64,000 nucleotides of DNA from assembly GCF_023635005.1 (NCBI RefSeq), contig NZ_JAMLJM010000002.1:248001-312000 (forward strand), read 5' to 3'. A model generated the notes under the pieces. The model saw only the letters and a program-made list of their open reading frames with translations. It did not search any database and was not told where the DNA came from. The translations under genes and the position numbers were made by a program. How positions within the stretch are numbered: position 1 is the first letter of the stretch; every line of letters starts with the position of its first letter. The stretch is from Flavobacterium luminosum (GTDB lineage: Bacteria > Bacteroidota > Bacteroidia > Flavobacteriales > Flavobacteriaceae). Positions 26,495 to 35,263 of this stretch are shown piece after piece.

Positions 26495-27689
26495 TTTTAT
26501 CTAAATTTTCATTAAAGGCCGAAGGTAATAATTGAGGTATAAACTTAACCAAAATTGGCAAAAGTAAACTTCCTCCGGGGACCAAAAAGATGGTTAATGA
26601 GGGTATGGTTTTACAAATGTCTAGGAGTTGGGTTTTTACCTTTTTCTTTTCTTCCTGATTCAATTCTCTGATGGTCGATTGAGTTAGGAGCAACATTAAC
26701 TCTTTGCTTTGAGATATTTCCGTTAGCAATCTTCCTTTGTTCCTTGCAACTAAGGTTTGAACATTTTGAGTAGTTTGATCGTAAAAATGTTTAACAGGAT
26801 TAGAGTAATTAAAGTATGGAATATCTTGCTTGTTTTTTGAAATAAAAACGGCCATTGCTGCGATACTTTTGTCAACAAAATCATTTGAGGAATTAAATTT
26901 CTCAGCCAATTGATAGAGAAAATATTTTTCGGAAGTTTCTATTTCAGCGTCATTCCATATAGCCATAGTGGCAATATCTATAAGGTAAAATTTTTCAAAA
27001 TCATCTGAAAAATAAGAAAAATTAACGTGTTCTAAGACGTCAGAATCTGATTTATTGAACTTGGTATACCGCACAGACGATTCGAAGAGTTTCTGTAATA
27101 AATCATCGTATTTTGTTTTCTTTTCTTTGGTTTTTAAGGCCAAATTAACCACAGTAATAATAATTTCTTCTGCTTTTTTTAAATATTTAGTTGAAATTTC
27201 TTGAGTAGCCAAATATTTTTTAAATGCCAAAACATCTATAAAAAGCAAAGCATTGGTTAGAATGTGCGAGAAATTTTTACTGATGATATTATCGTTAGTT
27301 TGAATCCGTGAACTAAGAATTTTTTCTAGTTTATTGGAAAGAGTATCGGTTGGAAGTATTGCTTCCAGAAGTCCAATCCTTTTAGGATGTAATTCTTCAT
27401 AAAACTGAACACATTTTACGATGAACTCTTCATGATCTCTGTTCTTTTCGGAAAGTTGGTAGATGCCAAAAAGAGTATTAAGTAAGGCAATTTTAGAAAA
27501 TTCCGAAGTAGTCCAACCTTTTGTTTCGATTGGTATTTGAGTAACAAAGTGGGTGGTATAACCAAATAGAAACCCTGTTTCACGAGTGTTTTCATAGAAC
27601 AAGCGGGCATCTTCTATGAGGGGCTGTTCTTCCGAATTTTGTTCAAAGAAAAATTTTTTTACCCAACCGTGAACTGAAGGATTGATCAT
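26487..27689 (-). CDS. LETM1-related protein (biofilm-associated type)
   Basis: A 400-residue mostly helical protein. The C-terminal region ELNQEEKKKVKTQLLDICK followed by PSLTIFLVPGGSLLLPILVK and LPSAFNEN matches the LETM1-type membrane segment and ribosome-binding-like helix. Bacteroidota proteins of this kind are annotated 'LETM1-related biofilm-associated'. The N-terminal 300 residues resemble a TerB-like helical region by eye only. LETM1 is a mitochondrial K+/H+ or Ca2+/H+ antiport factor; a bacterial function is not established. One hydrophobic segment near residues 364-384 suggests inner-membrane attachment. Confidence 0.75.
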   Translation of the reverse strand: MINPSVHGWVKKFFFEQNSEEQPLIEDARLFYENTRETGFLFGYTTHFVTQIPIETKGWTTSEFSKIALLNTLFGIYQLSEKNRDHEEFIVKCVQFYEELHPKRIGLLEAILPTDTLSNKLEKILSSRIQTNDNIISKNFSHILTNALLFIDVLAFKKYLATQEISTKYLKKAEEIIITVVNLALKTKEKKTKYDDLLQKLFESSVRYTKFNKSDSDVLEHVNFSYFSDDFEKFYLIDIATMAIWNDAEIETSEKYFLYQLAEKFNSSNDFVDKSIAAMAVFISKNKQDIPYFNYSNPVKHFYDQTTQNVQTLVARNKGRLLTEISQSKELMLLLTQSTIRELNQEEKKKVKTQLLDICKTIPSLTIFLVPGGSLLLPILVKFIPQLLPSAFNENLDKTK

Positions 27690-27891
27690 ATTGAATTATA
27701 AAAATGCAAATTTAAACATTTTGAAATGTCATTGTCAATTTTTTCAGGGATTTACCAAAAGTATCCAGAAATAGGAGCGCTATCGTTCTTTAAATTGTAC
27801 TTTTTTTAAATTAAATTTCTGTTAATAGTTCGCTAAAAAAGCATGTTGATTTAAAAAATCGAATTACTTTTATAGAGAAAAAAATAGTAAA

Positions 27892-28572
27892 ATGAAAAAC
27901 ATAAAATCATTATTATCCGCATCTGTTTTATTATTAGCAGTATCGGCTTCGGCTCAATTTACCCAAAAAGCATTACCTTATTCTTATAATGCTCTAGAAA
28001 CTTACATTGATGCTCAAACAATGGAAATTCATTACAGCAAGCATCATGCAGCTTATGTAAACAACTTAAATAAAGCGGTAGCAGGAACTACTACAGAAAA
28101 AATGTCATTGGTTGAGATTTTTGCCAATGTCTCTAAAATGAGTCCAGCGATTAGAAACAATGGTGGCGGTCACTATAATCACGAATTGTTCTGGTCTGTA
28201 CTTACTCCAGAGAAAAACACTAAAATGTCTCCTGAATTAGAAAAAGCGGTTAAAGAAAGCTTTGGAACACTAGAGGTTTTAAAAGAAAAACTAAACGCAG
28301 CTGCTATGAGTCGTTTTGGATCAGGTTGGGCATGGTTGTATGTAACAAAAGACAACAAGTTAGCCATCTCGTCTACACCAAATCAAGATAATCCATTAAT
28401 GGATGTAGCGGAACAAAGAGGTATTCCTGTTTTTGGAATCGATGTTTGGGAGCATGCTTATTATTTGAAATATCAAAATAAAAGAGCTGATTACTTAAAT
28501 AACATTTGGAATGTGGTGAATTGGACGGAGATCAGCAAACGTTACGAAGAGGCTCTTAAAGCAAATAAGTAA
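27892..28572 (+). CDS. sodA: Secreted superoxide dismutase (Mn/Fe family)
   Basis: A signal peptide (cut near SASAQF, residue 22) precedes a complete SOD domain of about 204 residues. Metal ligands are in MEIHYSKHH, HYNHELFW, and GIDVWEHAYY, and unlike the lipoprotein paralogue it keeps the second-shell Tyr (HHAAYVNN) and the glutamine typical of MnSOD (NQDNPLM). It should therefore be an active periplasmic or secreted dismutase. It is a single gene with a near-consensus promoter (TTG 27846, TACTTTTA 27865) and terminator. Confidence 0.94.
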   Translation: MKNIKSLLSASVLLLAVSASAQFTQKALPYSYNALETYIDAQTMEIHYSKHHAAYVNNLNKAVAGTTTEKMSLVEIFANVSKMSPAIRNNGGGHYNHELFWSVLTPEKNTKMSPELEKAVKESFGTLEVLKEKLNAAAMSRFGSGWAWLYVTKDNKLAISSTPNQDNPLMDVAEQRGIPVFGIDVWEHAYYLKYQNKRADYLNNIWNVVNWTEISKRYEEALKANK

Positions 28573-28591
28573 CCTTTAAAAAAATAGAGTA

Positions 28592-28619
28592 GAGGAGTTC
28601 CCAAAAGGACTCCTTTTTT
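28592..28619 (+). terminator. Terminator of the secreted SOD gene
   Basis: Stem AGGAGTTCC/GGACTCCT around a CAAAA loop, followed by six T. Confidence 0.8.
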
Positions 28620-28672
28620 GTTTTTATGCAGAATGAATTCGATCTATAGTCATTTGTTAAATCGTAGAAATA

Positions 28673-28709
28673 AAAAAACCACAATAGTAATTTACTACTG
28701 TGGCTTTTT
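28673..28709 (-). terminator. Terminator of the beta-oxidation operon
   Basis: An 11-bp stem with one mismatch (28679-28689 with 28693-28703) is flanked by A/T runs just past the fadE stop on the minus strand. Confidence 0.75.
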
Positions 28710-28735
28710 ATCTAACTAATTAAAATTTAAAGGGA

Positions 28736-30532
28736 TTAAAAGCAGTAAGTGTTTTCTGCTATTAATTTTGCAGCAATAGTCTCACGTAATTTTACTACGT
28801 TAGGCATGTTAACGTATTTTGTATAACGACGTAATCCCATTAGCATCATGCGTTGTTCATCACCTTCAGCAAAAGAAACAATTCCTTCTTTTCCTTTTTG
28901 AGAGATAATGTCAACAGCATTATATAAATATAACTGAGCCATAGCGATTTGTTCTTTTACATTTTCTGCACCTTTAGCTTTAGCTAATTTTTCAGTACGT
29001 AAAATTCCAGACTCTGCCATGTAGATTTCAATTAACATATCAGAAGCCGCCATTAATAATTGTTGGTGTGCTTCTAAATCTGGACCAAATTTTTGAACCG
29101 CAGCACCGGCAACCATTAAAAAGGATTTTTTCAATTTACCGATTAATTCTTTTTCTTCAGCAAACAATTCTGTGTAATCAGGAGTATCGAAATCAGGAAT
29201 ACCCATTAATTCTTCAGCCACTTTCATTGCAGGACCTAATAAGTCAACATGACCTTTCATGGCTTTTTTCACTAACATACCTACAGAAAGCATACGGTTA
29301 ATTTCGTTTGTTCCTTCATAGATACGAGCAATACGAGCATCTCTCCAAGCAGACTCCATAGGTGTTTCTTCCGAGAATCCCATACCACCAAAGATTTGGA
29401 TTCCTTCATCAGAACAGTTTTGAATATCTTCAGAAACCGCTACTTTTAAGATAGAACATTCGATAGCGAATTCTTCTACTCCTTTTAATTCCGCTTCTTG
29501 GTGAGAAGTTCCCTCAGCCACACGAGCTTCAATTCTATCTTCAATTGATTTCGCCGCACGGTAAGAAGCAGCTTCACCAACATAAGCATTTGTAGCCATG
29601 GTAGCTAATTTAGCTTGAATAGCACCAAAGTTGGCGATAGGAGTTTTAAATTGTACTCTCTCATTAGCATATTTAACTGCTGCTGAGATCGTACGACGTT
29701 GTGCATCTAAACAAGCTGCCGCTAATTTGATACGACCTACGTTTAAGGCATTCATAGCAATTTTGAAACCTTCACCACGTCCAGCTAACATGTTTTCAGC
29801 AGGCACAATAGTATCGTTGAAAAACACTTGACGAGTTGAAGACGAACGGATACCTAATTTATGCTCTTCTTCACCTAAAGTGATTCCGTTAGGGTTTGCT
29901 GGATCGTATTCAACGATGAAACCAGTGATGTTTTTATCGTCTTCGATACGAGCAAAAACGATCATCAAATTACAGAAACCTGCATTGGAAATCCACATTT
30001 TCTGTCCGTTGATTTTGTATGATTTTCCATCAGCAGTCAATTCTGCTTTGGTTTTTCCTGAATTAGCATCAGAACCAGCTCCTGGCTCTGTTAAACAGTA
30101 TGAACCAAACCATTCACCAGAGGCTAATTTTGGAACATATTTTAATTTTTGTTCTTCAGTTCCGTATAAAGTAATTGGCATGGTACCAATACCTGTATGA
30201 GCTCCAAAAGCAGTAGAGAATGAACCTGTTGCTCCAGAAATGTAATCACAAGTTAACATTGTAGAAACAAATCCCATTCCTAATCCACCATAAGCTTCAG
30301 GAACCGCTACACCTAAGAAACCAAGATCGCCAGCTTTGCGCATACACTCTTCAGTATAAGCGTAGTCTTTTTTCTCAAATTTGTCTTTGTGTGCCCATAA
30401 TTCTTTGTCAACGAATTCTTTAACAGAATCGCGCATCATGATTTGTTCTTCCGTAAAATCTTCCGGCGTGAAAATATTTTCACATTTTGTCTCTTTAACG
30501 AGGAATTGTCCTCCTCTAGTGATATCTTCCAT
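28736..30532 (-). CDS. fadE: Acyl-CoA dehydrogenase (FadE type)
   Basis: FAD enzyme for the first step of beta-oxidation. Residues 1-420 form the acyl-CoA dehydrogenase fold with YCLTEPGAGSDANSGKTK, KMWISNAGFCN and the catalytic Glu in RIYEGTNEINRM. A C-terminal helical extension of about 150 residues follows, giving 598 residues, close to Bacillus subtilis FadE (594). Gene order marR-fadN-fadA-fadE matches the Bacillus fadNAE operon with one extra gene inserted before fadE. The electron acceptor would be ETF, not in this window. Confidence 0.94.
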   Translation of the reverse strand: MEDITRGGQFLVKETKCENIFTPEDFTEEQIMMRDSVKEFVDKELWAHKDKFEKKDYAYTEECMRKAGDLGFLGVAVPEAYGGLGMGFVSTMLTCDYISGATGSFSTAFGAHTGIGTMPITLYGTEEQKLKYVPKLASGEWFGSYCLTEPGAGSDANSGKTKAELTADGKSYKINGQKMWISNAGFCNLMIVFARIEDDKNITGFIVEYDPANPNGITLGEEEHKLGIRSSSTRQVFFNDTIVPAENMLAGRGEGFKIAMNALNVGRIKLAAACLDAQRRTISAAVKYANERVQFKTPIANFGAIQAKLATMATNAYVGEAASYRAAKSIEDRIEARVAEGTSHQEAELKGVEEFAIECSILKVAVSEDIQNCSDEGIQIFGGMGFSEETPMESAWRDARIARIYEGTNEINRMLSVGMLVKKAMKGHVDLLGPAMKVAEELMGIPDFDTPDYTELFAEEKELIGKLKKSFLMVAGAAVQKFGPDLEAHQQLLMAASDMLIEIYMAESGILRTEKLAKAKGAENVKEQIAMAQLYLYNAVDIISQKGKEGIVSFAEGDEQRMMLMGLRRYTKYVNMPNVVKLRETIAAKLIAENTYCF

Positions 30533-30577
30533 AGTTTTTATTTTTAAGAAAATAGAGAATAGAGCTAAGAAAATAGA

Positions 30578-30934
30578 CTATTTTAGACCGTTTTGAAACG
30601 ACATAGTCATTCTTTGAAATTCTTCTATTTTAGATTCTAATTGGTTATAAATTATTTCGTTTATGTATTTTCTGTGTTTTGCAACAATTAATTGAGTTGT
30701 TAATTCAAAAGAAGAGCCTAGAGCAATATCTATAAAATGACTAAAGGATTTATCTGTTCGAGCAGATCCTTCAGCAATATTACTTGGAATAGATACTGAA
30801 CATCTACTTATTTGTGAGCTTAAATCAAATCTTTCGTGTTTTGGAAATTCTAAAAGGATATCAGATATATCATTAGCTATTTCTATAGCAATTTGCCAAA
30901 TTTTAAGATTTTTATAATTATGACGTAAGCTCAT
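30578..30934 (-). CDS. Four-helix bundle protein (23S rRNA intervening-sequence type)
   Basis: A 118-residue protein of the S23/IVS family. Diagnostic segments are YKNLKIWQIAIEIANDI, SSQISRCSVSIPSNIAEGSA, and DIALGSSFELTTQLIVAK. Homologues are encoded inside intervening sequences of 23S rRNA or inserted singly elsewhere; the biochemical function is not established. It lies in the same direction between fadA and fadE and interrupts an otherwise conserved operon order. The start ATG (MSLRHNYKNL) was chosen; a longer frame would run through the fadA end. Confidence 0.9.
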   Translation of the reverse strand: MSLRHNYKNLKIWQIAIEIANDISDILLEFPKHERFDLSSQISRCSVSIPSNIAEGSARTDKSFSHFIDIALGSSFELTTQLIVAKHRKYINEIIYNQLESKIEEFQRMTMSFQNGLK

Positions 30935-30974
30935 AAATCTTTTCTCTATTTTCTTTATTCTGCTCTTCAAAAAA

Positions 30975-32156
30975 TTACAATAGCTCAAAGATACCCGCGG
31001 TTCCTTGTCCTGTACCCACACACATGGTTACCATTCCGTATTTGTTGCCGCGACGTTTCATTTCGTCGAATAACTGAACGGTTAGTTTAGCTCCTGTACA
31101 TCCTAGAGGGTGACCTAAAGCAATAGCACCTCCGTTTACGTTGATGATTTCTGGATTTAAGTCTAATTCACGGATTACGGCTAAAGATTGTGATGCGAAT
31201 GCTTCGTTTAATTCGATTAATTCAATATCAGAAATCTTTAAACCAGCTTGTTGTACTGCTTTTGGAATCGCTTTTACTGGACCAATTCCCATGATTCTTG
31301 GCTCAACACCAGCAGAAGCAAAGTTTACCAAACGAGCGATTGGTTCTAAGTTTAATTCTTTGACCATTTCTTCGCTCATGATTAATACGAAAGCAGCACC
31401 GTCACTCATTTGTGATGAGTTACCAGCAGTTACAGAACCATCAGCAGCGAATACTGGACGTAATTTGTTTAGTGCCGCTACATTTGTATCAGCACGAGGT
31501 CCTTCGTCTTTATTTACCGTATAGGATTTGGTTTCTTTTTTACCGGCTTCGTTAATGAAAGTATGTTCTACAGTGATAGGTGCAATTTGAGCATCAAATT
31601 TACCTTCCGCTTGTGCTTTTAAGGCTTTCATGTGTGAGTTGTACGCAAACTCATCTTGATCTTCACGAGAAACATTGAATTGTTTTGCTACCGCTTCGGC
31701 AGTTAAACCCATTCCCCAGTAGTAGTCTTCGTGACCAGCTGCAGCAGCTTTATAATCCGGAGTAGGTTTGTAACCTCCCATTGGAATATAACTCATACTT
31801 TCTGCACCACCGGCAATGATACAATGTGCCATTCCTGCTTGAATTTTTGCAGTAGCCATTCCGATAGTTTCTAAACCCGATGCACAGTAACGGTTCACGG
31901 TTACACCCGGAACATCAGTCACTTTTAATCCCATTAATGAAATTAAACGACCTACGTTAAGCCCTTGTTCTGCCTCTGGCATCGCATTACCTACCATTAC
32001 GTCATCAATTCTTGTTTTGTCAAAACCTGGTAATTGCGCCATCATATGTTCAATGGTTTCAGCGGCTAATTCGTCAGGTCTTTTGAAACGGAACACTCCT
32101 TTAGGTGCTTTACCTACGGCTGTTCTATATCCTTTTACTATATATGCTGTTTTCAT
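30975..32156 (-). CDS. fadA: Acetyl-CoA acyltransferase (3-ketoacyl-CoA thiolase)
   Basis: Thiolase completing beta-oxidation by cleaving 3-ketoacyl-CoA. The 393-residue protein has the active-site Cys in NRYCASGLETIG near residue 90, the GNSSQMSDGAAFV segment, NVNGGAIALGHPLGCTG with the catalytic His, and the second Cys in TMCVGTGQG at the C-terminus. It sits downstream of fadN across a 77-bp purine-rich, repeat-containing spacer. Confidence 0.96.
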   Translation of the reverse strand: MKTAYIVKGYRTAVGKAPKGVFRFKRPDELAAETIEHMMAQLPGFDKTRIDDVMVGNAMPEAEQGLNVGRLISLMGLKVTDVPGVTVNRYCASGLETIGMATAKIQAGMAHCIIAGGAESMSYIPMGGYKPTPDYKAAAAGHEDYYWGMGLTAEAVAKQFNVSREDQDEFAYNSHMKALKAQAEGKFDAQIAPITVEHTFINEAGKKETKSYTVNKDEGPRADTNVAALNKLRPVFAADGSVTAGNSSQMSDGAAFVLIMSEEMVKELNLEPIARLVNFASAGVEPRIMGIGPVKAIPKAVQQAGLKISDIELIELNEAFASQSLAVIRELDLNPEIINVNGGAIALGHPLGCTGAKLTVQLFDEMKRRGNKYGMVTMCVGTGQGTAGIFELL

Positions 32157-32233
32157 ATTTTTTTTTTTAGAGAAAAGAAGAAAGAGAAAAGAGGAAAGAA
32201 ATTGTCTTTGTTCTTGCTTCTTTGTTCTTGTTT
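32157..32233. repeat. Low-complexity spacer with a 14-nt tandem repeat
   Basis: Between fadN and fadA the plus strand reads as an A/G-only run (GAGAAAAGA-like words) followed by two tandem copies of a 14-nt unit beginning TCTTTGTTCTTG. Similar AGAAAATAGAGA-like words flank the four-helix protein gene. Confidence 0.6.
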
Positions 32234-34627
32234 CTAATTTCTAAGCGGTTTTCCTTTAGTTAACATAAATTGGATACGCTCCAATGTTTTTCTTTCTGTA
32301 CAAAGAGATAAGAAAGCTTCTCTTTCTAAATCCAATAAATATTGTTCAGTTACTAATGTTGGTTCAGATAAATCTCCACCCGCCATAACGTAAGCTAATT
32401 TATTGGCAATTTTTTGGTCGTGTTCCGAAATGTATTGACCAGCTACCATTTGATCAGTTCCTACCAAGAACATACCTAACGCTTGTTTTCCTAAAACTTT
32501 GATATCTTTACGTTTCGCTGGTTGTGTATAACCTGCTTCAGCCATTAATAAAGCGTGTTTTTTAGCTTCAGCAATTTGACGGTCTTTGTTCACAACAACT
32601 ATGTCTTTACCTTTTTGTAAGATTCCTAAATCGAATGCTTCGTATGCCGAAGTGGCTACTTTTGCCATACCAATAGTTAAGAAGTACTCTTGTAAAACGT
32701 TCAATTCAACGTCGTTTTTACGGAAAGTGTCAGCAGCTCTTAAAGCCATTTCTTTAGAACCACCACCACCAGGGATTACACCTACACCAAATTCTACTAA
32801 ACCGATGTAAGTTTCAGCAGCAGCTACCACTTTATCAGCATGCATTGAAAGCTCACAACCACCACCTAAAGTCATTCCGTGAGGCGCAGCAATTACTGGA
32901 ATGGAAGAATAACGAGCACGCATCATAGTGTCTTGGAACATTTTGATAGCCATGTTCAATTCATCGTATTCTTGCTCAACAGCCATCATGAAAATCATAC
33001 CGATGTTAGCACCAACTGAGAAATTAGCCGCTTGGTTACCAATTACTAAACCGTTGTATTCTTTTTCAGCTAAATCAATGGCTTTGTTGATTCCTGTCAA
33101 CACACCACCACCAATAGTATTCATTTTAGAATGGAATTCTAAGTTTAAGATTCCATCGCCGATATTGTGTACTGTACAATCTGCATTTCCCCAAACTTTT
33201 TTGCTTTCGCGGATGTTGTTTAAGATGATAAATGCGTCTTGTCCAGGTACTTTTACTTGTGATTTTGAAGCAGTGTTATAATAATTTGTTGCACCTTCTT
33301 TAACAGTATAGAAAGAGGTGTTGCCAGAAGCTAACATTTCTGTTACCCATGCAGCAGGAGCATAACCTTCGGCCTTCATCATTTCGATACCTTTTTCTAC
33401 ACCGATAGCATCCCAAATTTCAAATGGACCATTTTCCCATCCAAAACCAGCTTTCATTGCATCGTCAATTTTGTAGAAATCATCAGTAATTTCAGGAACT
33501 CTGTTAGATACATAAGCAAACATAGCAGAGAAGTTTTTGCGGTAGAATTCACCGGCTCTGTCAGTTCCTTTTACTAATACTCTGAATCTATCGATTGGTT
33601 TTTCAATCGTTTTTGTCATTTCTAGGGTAGCAAACGACGCTTTTTTATTGGGACGATATTCTAAAGTATTTAAGTCTAACGAAAGAATATCTTTTCCTTC
33701 TTTTTTGTAGAAACCTTGTCCGGTTTTGCTTCCTAACCATTTGTTTTCCATCATTTTGTTGATGAAATCAGGAAGTTTGAATAATTCGTGAGCTTCATCG
33801 TTAGGGCAGTTTTCGTAAAGACCGTTAGCAACGTGTACTAAAGTATCTAACCCAACGACATCAACTGTACGGAAAGTAGCCGATTTAGGGCGACCAATTA
33901 CAGGACCGGTTAATTTATCAACTTCTTCAATAGTTAATCCCATTTCTTTTACTTGGTGGAATAAGCTCATGATTCCGAAGATTCCGATGCGGTTACCAAT
34001 AAAAGCTGGGGTATCTTTTGCTACTACCGATGTTTTTCCTAAGAATTGTTCCCCATAGTTATTTAAGAAATCCAATACATCTTGTGAAGTTTTTGGACCA
34101 GGAATAATTTCAAATAATTTCAAATAACGAGCTGGGTTAAAGAAGTGTGTTCCACAGAAATGTTTTTGGAAATCTTCGCTTCGGCCTTCGCTCATAAAAT
34201 GGATAGGAATACCTGAAGTGTTAGAAGTAACAAGAGTTCCAGGTTTTCTGTGTGCATCAATTTGCTCGAAAACCGATTTTTTAATGTCTAATCTTTCAAC
34301 AACTACTTCAATTATCCAATCTACAGTTGCAATTTTTGCAATATCATCCGTAAGATTACCCGTGGTTATACGGTCTGCAAATTTTGGATGATAAATAGGA
34401 GAGGGTTTCGATTTTAAAGCGTTCGTTAAACTATCATTTACGATACGGTTACGGACTGCTTTATCGTCCAATGTTAAACCTTTTTTTTGCTCCGCCTCGT
34501 TTAATTCGCGAGGGACAATGTCTAAAAGTAAAACTTCGACACCGATGTTGGCAAAATGACAAGCAATGCCTGATCCCATAATTCCGGATCCGACAACTGC
34601 AACTTTTTTAATTACTCTTTTCATCAT
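32234..34627 (-). CDS. fadN: 3-hydroxyacyl-CoA dehydrogenase / enoyl-CoA hydratase (FadN type)
   Basis: Bifunctional beta-oxidation enzyme of 797 residues. The N-terminal NAD-binding loop VAVVGSGIMGSGIACHFAN opens a hydroxyacyl-CoA dehydrogenase domain with NTSGIPI and GTHFFNPARYLKLFEI. The C-terminal part has the hydratase fold (IAAPHGMTLGGGCELSMHAD and EFGVGVIPGGGGSKE). This dehydrogenase-then-hydratase order is opposite to E. coli FadB and matches Bacillus FadN (789 residues), hence the symbol. Two ATGs (34627, 34624) are possible; both overlap marR. Confidence 0.93.
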   Translation of the reverse strand: MMKRVIKKVAVVGSGIMGSGIACHFANIGVEVLLLDIVPRELNEAEQKKGLTLDDKAVRNRIVNDSLTNALKSKPSPIYHPKFADRITTGNLTDDIAKIATVDWIIEVVVERLDIKKSVFEQIDAHRKPGTLVTSNTSGIPIHFMSEGRSEDFQKHFCGTHFFNPARYLKLFEIIPGPKTSQDVLDFLNNYGEQFLGKTSVVAKDTPAFIGNRIGIFGIMSLFHQVKEMGLTIEEVDKLTGPVIGRPKSATFRTVDVVGLDTLVHVANGLYENCPNDEAHELFKLPDFINKMMENKWLGSKTGQGFYKKEGKDILSLDLNTLEYRPNKKASFATLEMTKTIEKPIDRFRVLVKGTDRAGEFYRKNFSAMFAYVSNRVPEITDDFYKIDDAMKAGFGWENGPFEIWDAIGVEKGIEMMKAEGYAPAAWVTEMLASGNTSFYTVKEGATNYYNTASKSQVKVPGQDAFIILNNIRESKKVWGNADCTVHNIGDGILNLEFHSKMNTIGGGVLTGINKAIDLAEKEYNGLVIGNQAANFSVGANIGMIFMMAVEQEYDELNMAIKMFQDTMMRARYSSIPVIAAPHGMTLGGGCELSMHADKVVAAAETYIGLVEFGVGVIPGGGGSKEMALRAADTFRKNDVELNVLQEYFLTIGMAKVATSAYEAFDLGILQKGKDIVVVNKDRQIAEAKKHALLMAEAGYTQPAKRKDIKVLGKQALGMFLVGTDQMVAGQYISEHDQKIANKLAYVMAGGDLSEPTLVTEQYLLDLEREAFLSLCTERKTLERIQFMLTKGKPLRN

Positions 34628-35075
34628 TTAGTACTTCTGGTTGATTGTATATTTTTTTGTCTTGTATTAATTCGTTTATAATTTCGGTAACTTCTAAAAA
34701 ATGATTTAATTTTTCTTCTGAAATATTGTTTCTGACTGTTTCATTGAATTTAAGTACCGTTTGTTTTGATAATTCTCTTTTTTCTTTTCCTTCTTCCGTT
34801 AAGTAAATCAAAACACCTCTTCCATCAGCTGGGTTGGGTCTACGGTATATTAAGCCTTTTTCTTCCATCGATTTCAGCGTTCGGGTTAAACTGGTTGGTT
34901 CCATTCCCATTCTACTACTTATAAAGGTAGAAGGAGTCCCTTCTTCTTTGTCGATACTTAAAAGAGCAAATCCTACAGCCATTGAACCACCATATTTAGT
35001 AGCTTCTTCGTTGTACATACGTGAAACCGCTTGCCAAGTTGCTCGTAGTACATAATCTATAGTTTTATCTTTCAT
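34608..35075 (-). CDS. MarR-family transcriptional regulator of the fad operon
   Basis: A 155-residue winged-helix protein. The recognition region is GTPSTFISSRMGMEPTSLTR followed by the wing with EKGLIYRRPNPADGRG (DxRG motif), typical of MarR. It is first in the operon and overlaps fadN by 17-20 bp. A perfect 16-bp palindrome lies in its promoter, so autorepression relieved by an acyl-CoA or similar ligand is likely (inference by analogy with other MarR regulators of lipid or aromatic-acid catabolism). Confidence 0.92.
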   Translation of the reverse strand: MKDKTIDYVLRATWQAVSRMYNEEATKYGGSMAVGFALLSIDKEEGTPSTFISSRMGMEPTSLTRTLKSMEEKGLIYRRPNPADGRGVLIYLTEEGKEKRELSKQTVLKFNETVRNNISEEKLNHFLEVTEIINELIQDKKIYNQPEVLNDEKSN

Positions 35076-35092
35076 AAATGATTCTAATATTC

Positions 35093-35100
35093 CAAAAGTA
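35093..35100 (-). promoter_or_regulatory. -7 element of the marR-fad operon
   Basis: TACTTTTG on the minus strand is an exact TAnnTTTG match, 18 nt before the marR start. No -33 TTG is visible; the palindrome occupies that region. Confidence 0.6.
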
Positions 35101-35109
35101 ATAAAAAAT

Positions 35110-35125
35110 ATTATGCATGCATAAT
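35110..35125. promoter_or_regulatory. Palindromic operator candidate for the MarR regulator
   Basis: ATTATGCATGCATAAT is a perfect 16-bp palindrome. Its near edge is 9 nt upstream of the -7 box, overlapping the expected -33 region, the usual position of a repressor operator. Confidence 0.7.
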
Positions 35126-35161
35126 AAATTGTAAAAAAAATTAGAGGAATTTATAGAAAAT

Positions 35162-35191
35162 AAAAAAACTCCCTTTGTTTAAGGGAGTTTT
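35162..35191 (-). terminator. Terminator of fadD
   Basis: An 11-bp stem (35165-35175 with 35181-35191) with a 5-nt loop and T run on the minus strand separates fadD from the marR promoter. Confidence 0.85.
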
Positions 35192-35263
35192 AGGGGGTAC
35201 TATATTAAATTATTAATAACTAATTAATCTAAACGATTTAGCTTTTAAACTTTTGCTAGATTT

